A stretch of DNA of 64,000 nt from Dyadobacter sp. CY356 (GTDB lineage: Bacteria > Bacteroidota > Bacteroidia > Cytophagales > Spirosomataceae), in the NCBI RefSeq assembly GCF_021440195.1, contig NZ_JAJTSZ010000002.1, forward strand, positions 496,001-560,000, read 5' to 3'. The position numbers and the translations under genes were made by a program. The stretch's first letter is position 1. Each line of letters starts with the position of its first letter. Shown in pieces: positions 62,537 through 64,000 of the stretch. Below the pieces are notes generated by a model that saw nothing but the letters and a program-made list of their open reading frames with translations, was not told where the DNA came from and searched no databases.

Positions 62537-63640
62537 ATGGCTACTAATAAAGTAAAACAAATACACGACTTCGGTCAAAGCATCTGGCTTGATTTTATTG
62601 ATCGTAAGATTATTTTTTCTGGTGAATTGAAAAAACTGGTTGAAGAAGATGGTGTGAGAGGTGTTACATCCAATCCTGCAATCTTCGAAAAAGCCATCAG
62701 CAGCAGCTCTGACTATGATGCAGATATCAGCGAACTGGCAAAAGGTGACAAAACAAATGAGGAAATTTTCTTTGGTCTTGCCGTAGCGGATATTAAACTG
62801 GCTTGTGATTTGTTGAGACCAGTTTATGATGAAGAAGATGTAGAAGGTGCTGATGGATATGTAAGTCTTGAAGTTTCCCCATTCCTTGCCCTTGATACCG
62901 AAGGCACGATCAAACAGGCTCTTGAACTTTGGAAAGAAGTTGATAAAGAAAATGTAATGATCAAAATTCCGGGAACTGAGCCAGGGCTTCCAGCCATTCA
63001 AAAAGCAATCAGTGAAGGTTTGAATATTAATGTTACTTTACTTTTTGGCCTTGATCGTTATGAGGCTGTAACGGAAGCTTACATTTCCGGTTTGGAAGAA
63101 AGAGCAGAAAAAGGATTGCCGATTGATAAAATTTCTTCTGTTGCCAGCTTTTTCCTTAGCCGTATAGATGTTTTGGTTGATCCGCTTTTGGATGAAAAAG
63201 GACTTGGTGAATTGAAAGGCGAAGTGGCAATAGCCTCTGCAAAGAAAGCATACGAAATATATAAAAGAGTATTCAGCACAGAACGCTGGAAAAAACTTGC
63301 TGACAAAGGTGCTGTTCCACAGCGTTTGCTTTGGGCAAGTACAAGCAGCAAAAATCCTGCGTTTAAGGATACCAAATATGTAGAGGCACTTATTGGGCCT
63401 GATACAGTTGACACTATCCCGTTGGAAACTTTGGAAGCATACCGTGACCACGGCGATCCTGCAAGCCGTCTTGAAGATGATCTTGAAGGAGCGACTGAAA
63501 TTATGGAAAAAATTAAAGCGGCTGGTATTGATATTGATGCCATAACAAAACAGCTGGAAGAAGAAGGAATTGATAAATTCAATAAGCCATTCCAAAAATT
63601 ACTTGATGCTATTGAGGAACAAAAATCCAAAGTCAGCTAA
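62537..63640 (+). CDS. tal: Transaldolase
   Basis: A 367-aa TIM-barrel enzyme of the long (type 2) transaldolase group: IHDFGQSIWLDFIDRKIIFS, GVRGVTSNPAIFEKAISSS, VMIKIPGTEPGLPAIQKAIS (Schiff-base Lys region) and LLWASTSSKNPAFKDTKYVE. It moves three-carbon units from sedoheptulose 7-phosphate. ATG 62537 is preferred to an upstream TTG in frame. Together with transketolase it completes the non-oxidative pentose phosphate steps. Confidence 0.95.
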   Translation: MATNKVKQIHDFGQSIWLDFIDRKIIFSGELKKLVEEDGVRGVTSNPAIFEKAISSSSDYDADISELAKGDKTNEEIFFGLAVADIKLACDLLRPVYDEEDVEGADGYVSLEVSPFLALDTEGTIKQALELWKEVDKENVMIKIPGTEPGLPAIQKAISEGLNINVTLLFGLDRYEAVTEAYISGLEERAEKGLPIDKISSVASFFLSRIDVLVDPLLDEKGLGELKGEVAIASAKKAYEIYKRVFSTERWKKLADKGAVPQRLLWASTSSKNPAFKDTKYVEALIGPDTVDTIPLETLEAYRDHGDPASRLEDDLEGATEIMEKIKAAGIDIDAITKQLEEEGIDKFNKPFQKLLDAIEEQKSKVS

Positions 63641-63650
63641 TTTGTAAATA

Positions 63651-64000
63651 ATGGAAAGGACTGATCTTAAAATTCTGTTTTTTGATATCGGTGGCGTGCT
63701 CCTCAGCAATGGCTGGGGGCACGAATCCCGAAAAATGGCAGCTGAAAAATTTGGGTTGGATTATGATGAAGTGAATGTGCTTCATAATTTCATTTTCAAT
63801 GTATATGAAATTGGCAGTATCACACTGGATGAATATCTGGATACCGTAATTTTCAACCATCCCCGCGATTTTGCACGTGAAGATTTCAAAGCATTCATTT
63901 ATGCGCAGTCTGTTGAACTGCCGGATATGCTGCAATGGTTAAAAGAATGGAAAAAAGACTGCGGCTTCCGTGTCATTTCCATTAATAATGAAGGAAAAGA
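63651..64000 (+). CDS. HAD-family hydrolase, 3' end cut by window
   Basis: The frame opens at ATG 63651 and runs off the end. It starts MERTDLKILFFDIGGVLLSN, the first HAD motif in the form D-I-G-G-V, and later has the motif-2-like CGFRVISINNEGK. A helical cap lies between. Such subfamily IA enzymes are sugar-phosphate or epoxide hydrolases. It begins 10 bp after the transaldolase stop, so it is probably co-transcribed and may act on a pentose phosphate. Confidence 0.85.
   Translation, partial: MERTDLKILFFDIGGVLLSNGWGHESRKMAAEKFGLDYDEVNVLHNFIFNVYEIGSITLDEYLDTVIFNHPRDFAREDFKAFIYAQSVELPDMLQWLKEWKKDCGFRVISINNEGK

Overview
The window is about 64 kb of AT-rich chromosome from a member of the Bacteroidota, most likely Cytophagales and close to Dyadobacter. 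The phylum call rests on a type IX secretion sorting domain on a giant subtilase, SusC/D-era style outer-membrane beta-barrel proteins, Bacteroidota-only small conserved proteins, few Shine-Dalgarno sequences, and several candidate promoters of the Bacteroidota form TTTG / TAnnTTTG. The genus is inference. I saw no tRNA, rRNA, CRISPR array, insertion sequence or phage gene.

Region 1 (1-17.1 kb) is an exopolysaccharide or capsule locus. It holds an acyltransferase-3, a Wzx-type flippase, seven or so glycosyltransferases (including a tandem duplicated pair), a core-2/I-branching type GT14, an O-antigen ligase/polymerase-like protein, a Wzc-like chain-length protein with a degenerate kinase domain, a half-length TolC-like protein, a hexapeptide acyltransferase and a polyprenyl-phosphate sugar transferase. 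The minus-strand run 15.1 to 7.3 kb is packed like one operon, with 4-nt ATGA overlaps and a 48-aa membrane protein not listed by ordinary ORF cut-offs.

Region 2 (15.9-20.4 kb) links signalling to that locus. A PAS-PAS-PAS hybrid histidine kinase and a stand-alone receiver protein lie directly upstream of, and on the same strand as, the sugar transferase. The sugar transferase itself begins with a receiver-like domain that has lost its phosphorylation residues. This is the most unusual arrangement in the window.

Region 3 (20.4-34.5 kb) is metabolic and regulatory: DUF4202, a flavin/PNPOx-like protein divergent from a MocR regulator across a perfect inverted repeat, an NTF2-like protein, a GH5 glycosidase, a BlaI/BlaR-type pair whose sensor carries 17 uninterrupted heptads, a double thioredoxin protein, a beta-barrel protein, FabF with a TetR regulator and two matching operators, and a secreted phosphodiesterase/phosphatase.

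Region 4 (34.6-45.4 kb) has an OmpR-type two-component pair, several tiny hypothetical proteins, a second TetR regulator with a nested palindromic operator over its promoter, a Gfo/Idh/MocA oxidoreductase, a short Hsp70, a membrane glycosyltransferase and a cytochrome c-glucose/sorbosone dehydrogenase fusion.

Region 5 (45.6-64 kb) has the 1794-aa subtilase, a beta-barrel protein, DUF488, Dps with a palindromic operator, a second Gfo/Idh/MocA, DinB, Ku, a lipoprotein, NIPSNAP, aldo/keto reductase, a single-domain response regulator, a PIN/DUF2281 toxin-antitoxin pair, and transketolase-transaldolase-HAD in a row. Many intergenic gaps end in clear stem-loop terminators, listed separately.
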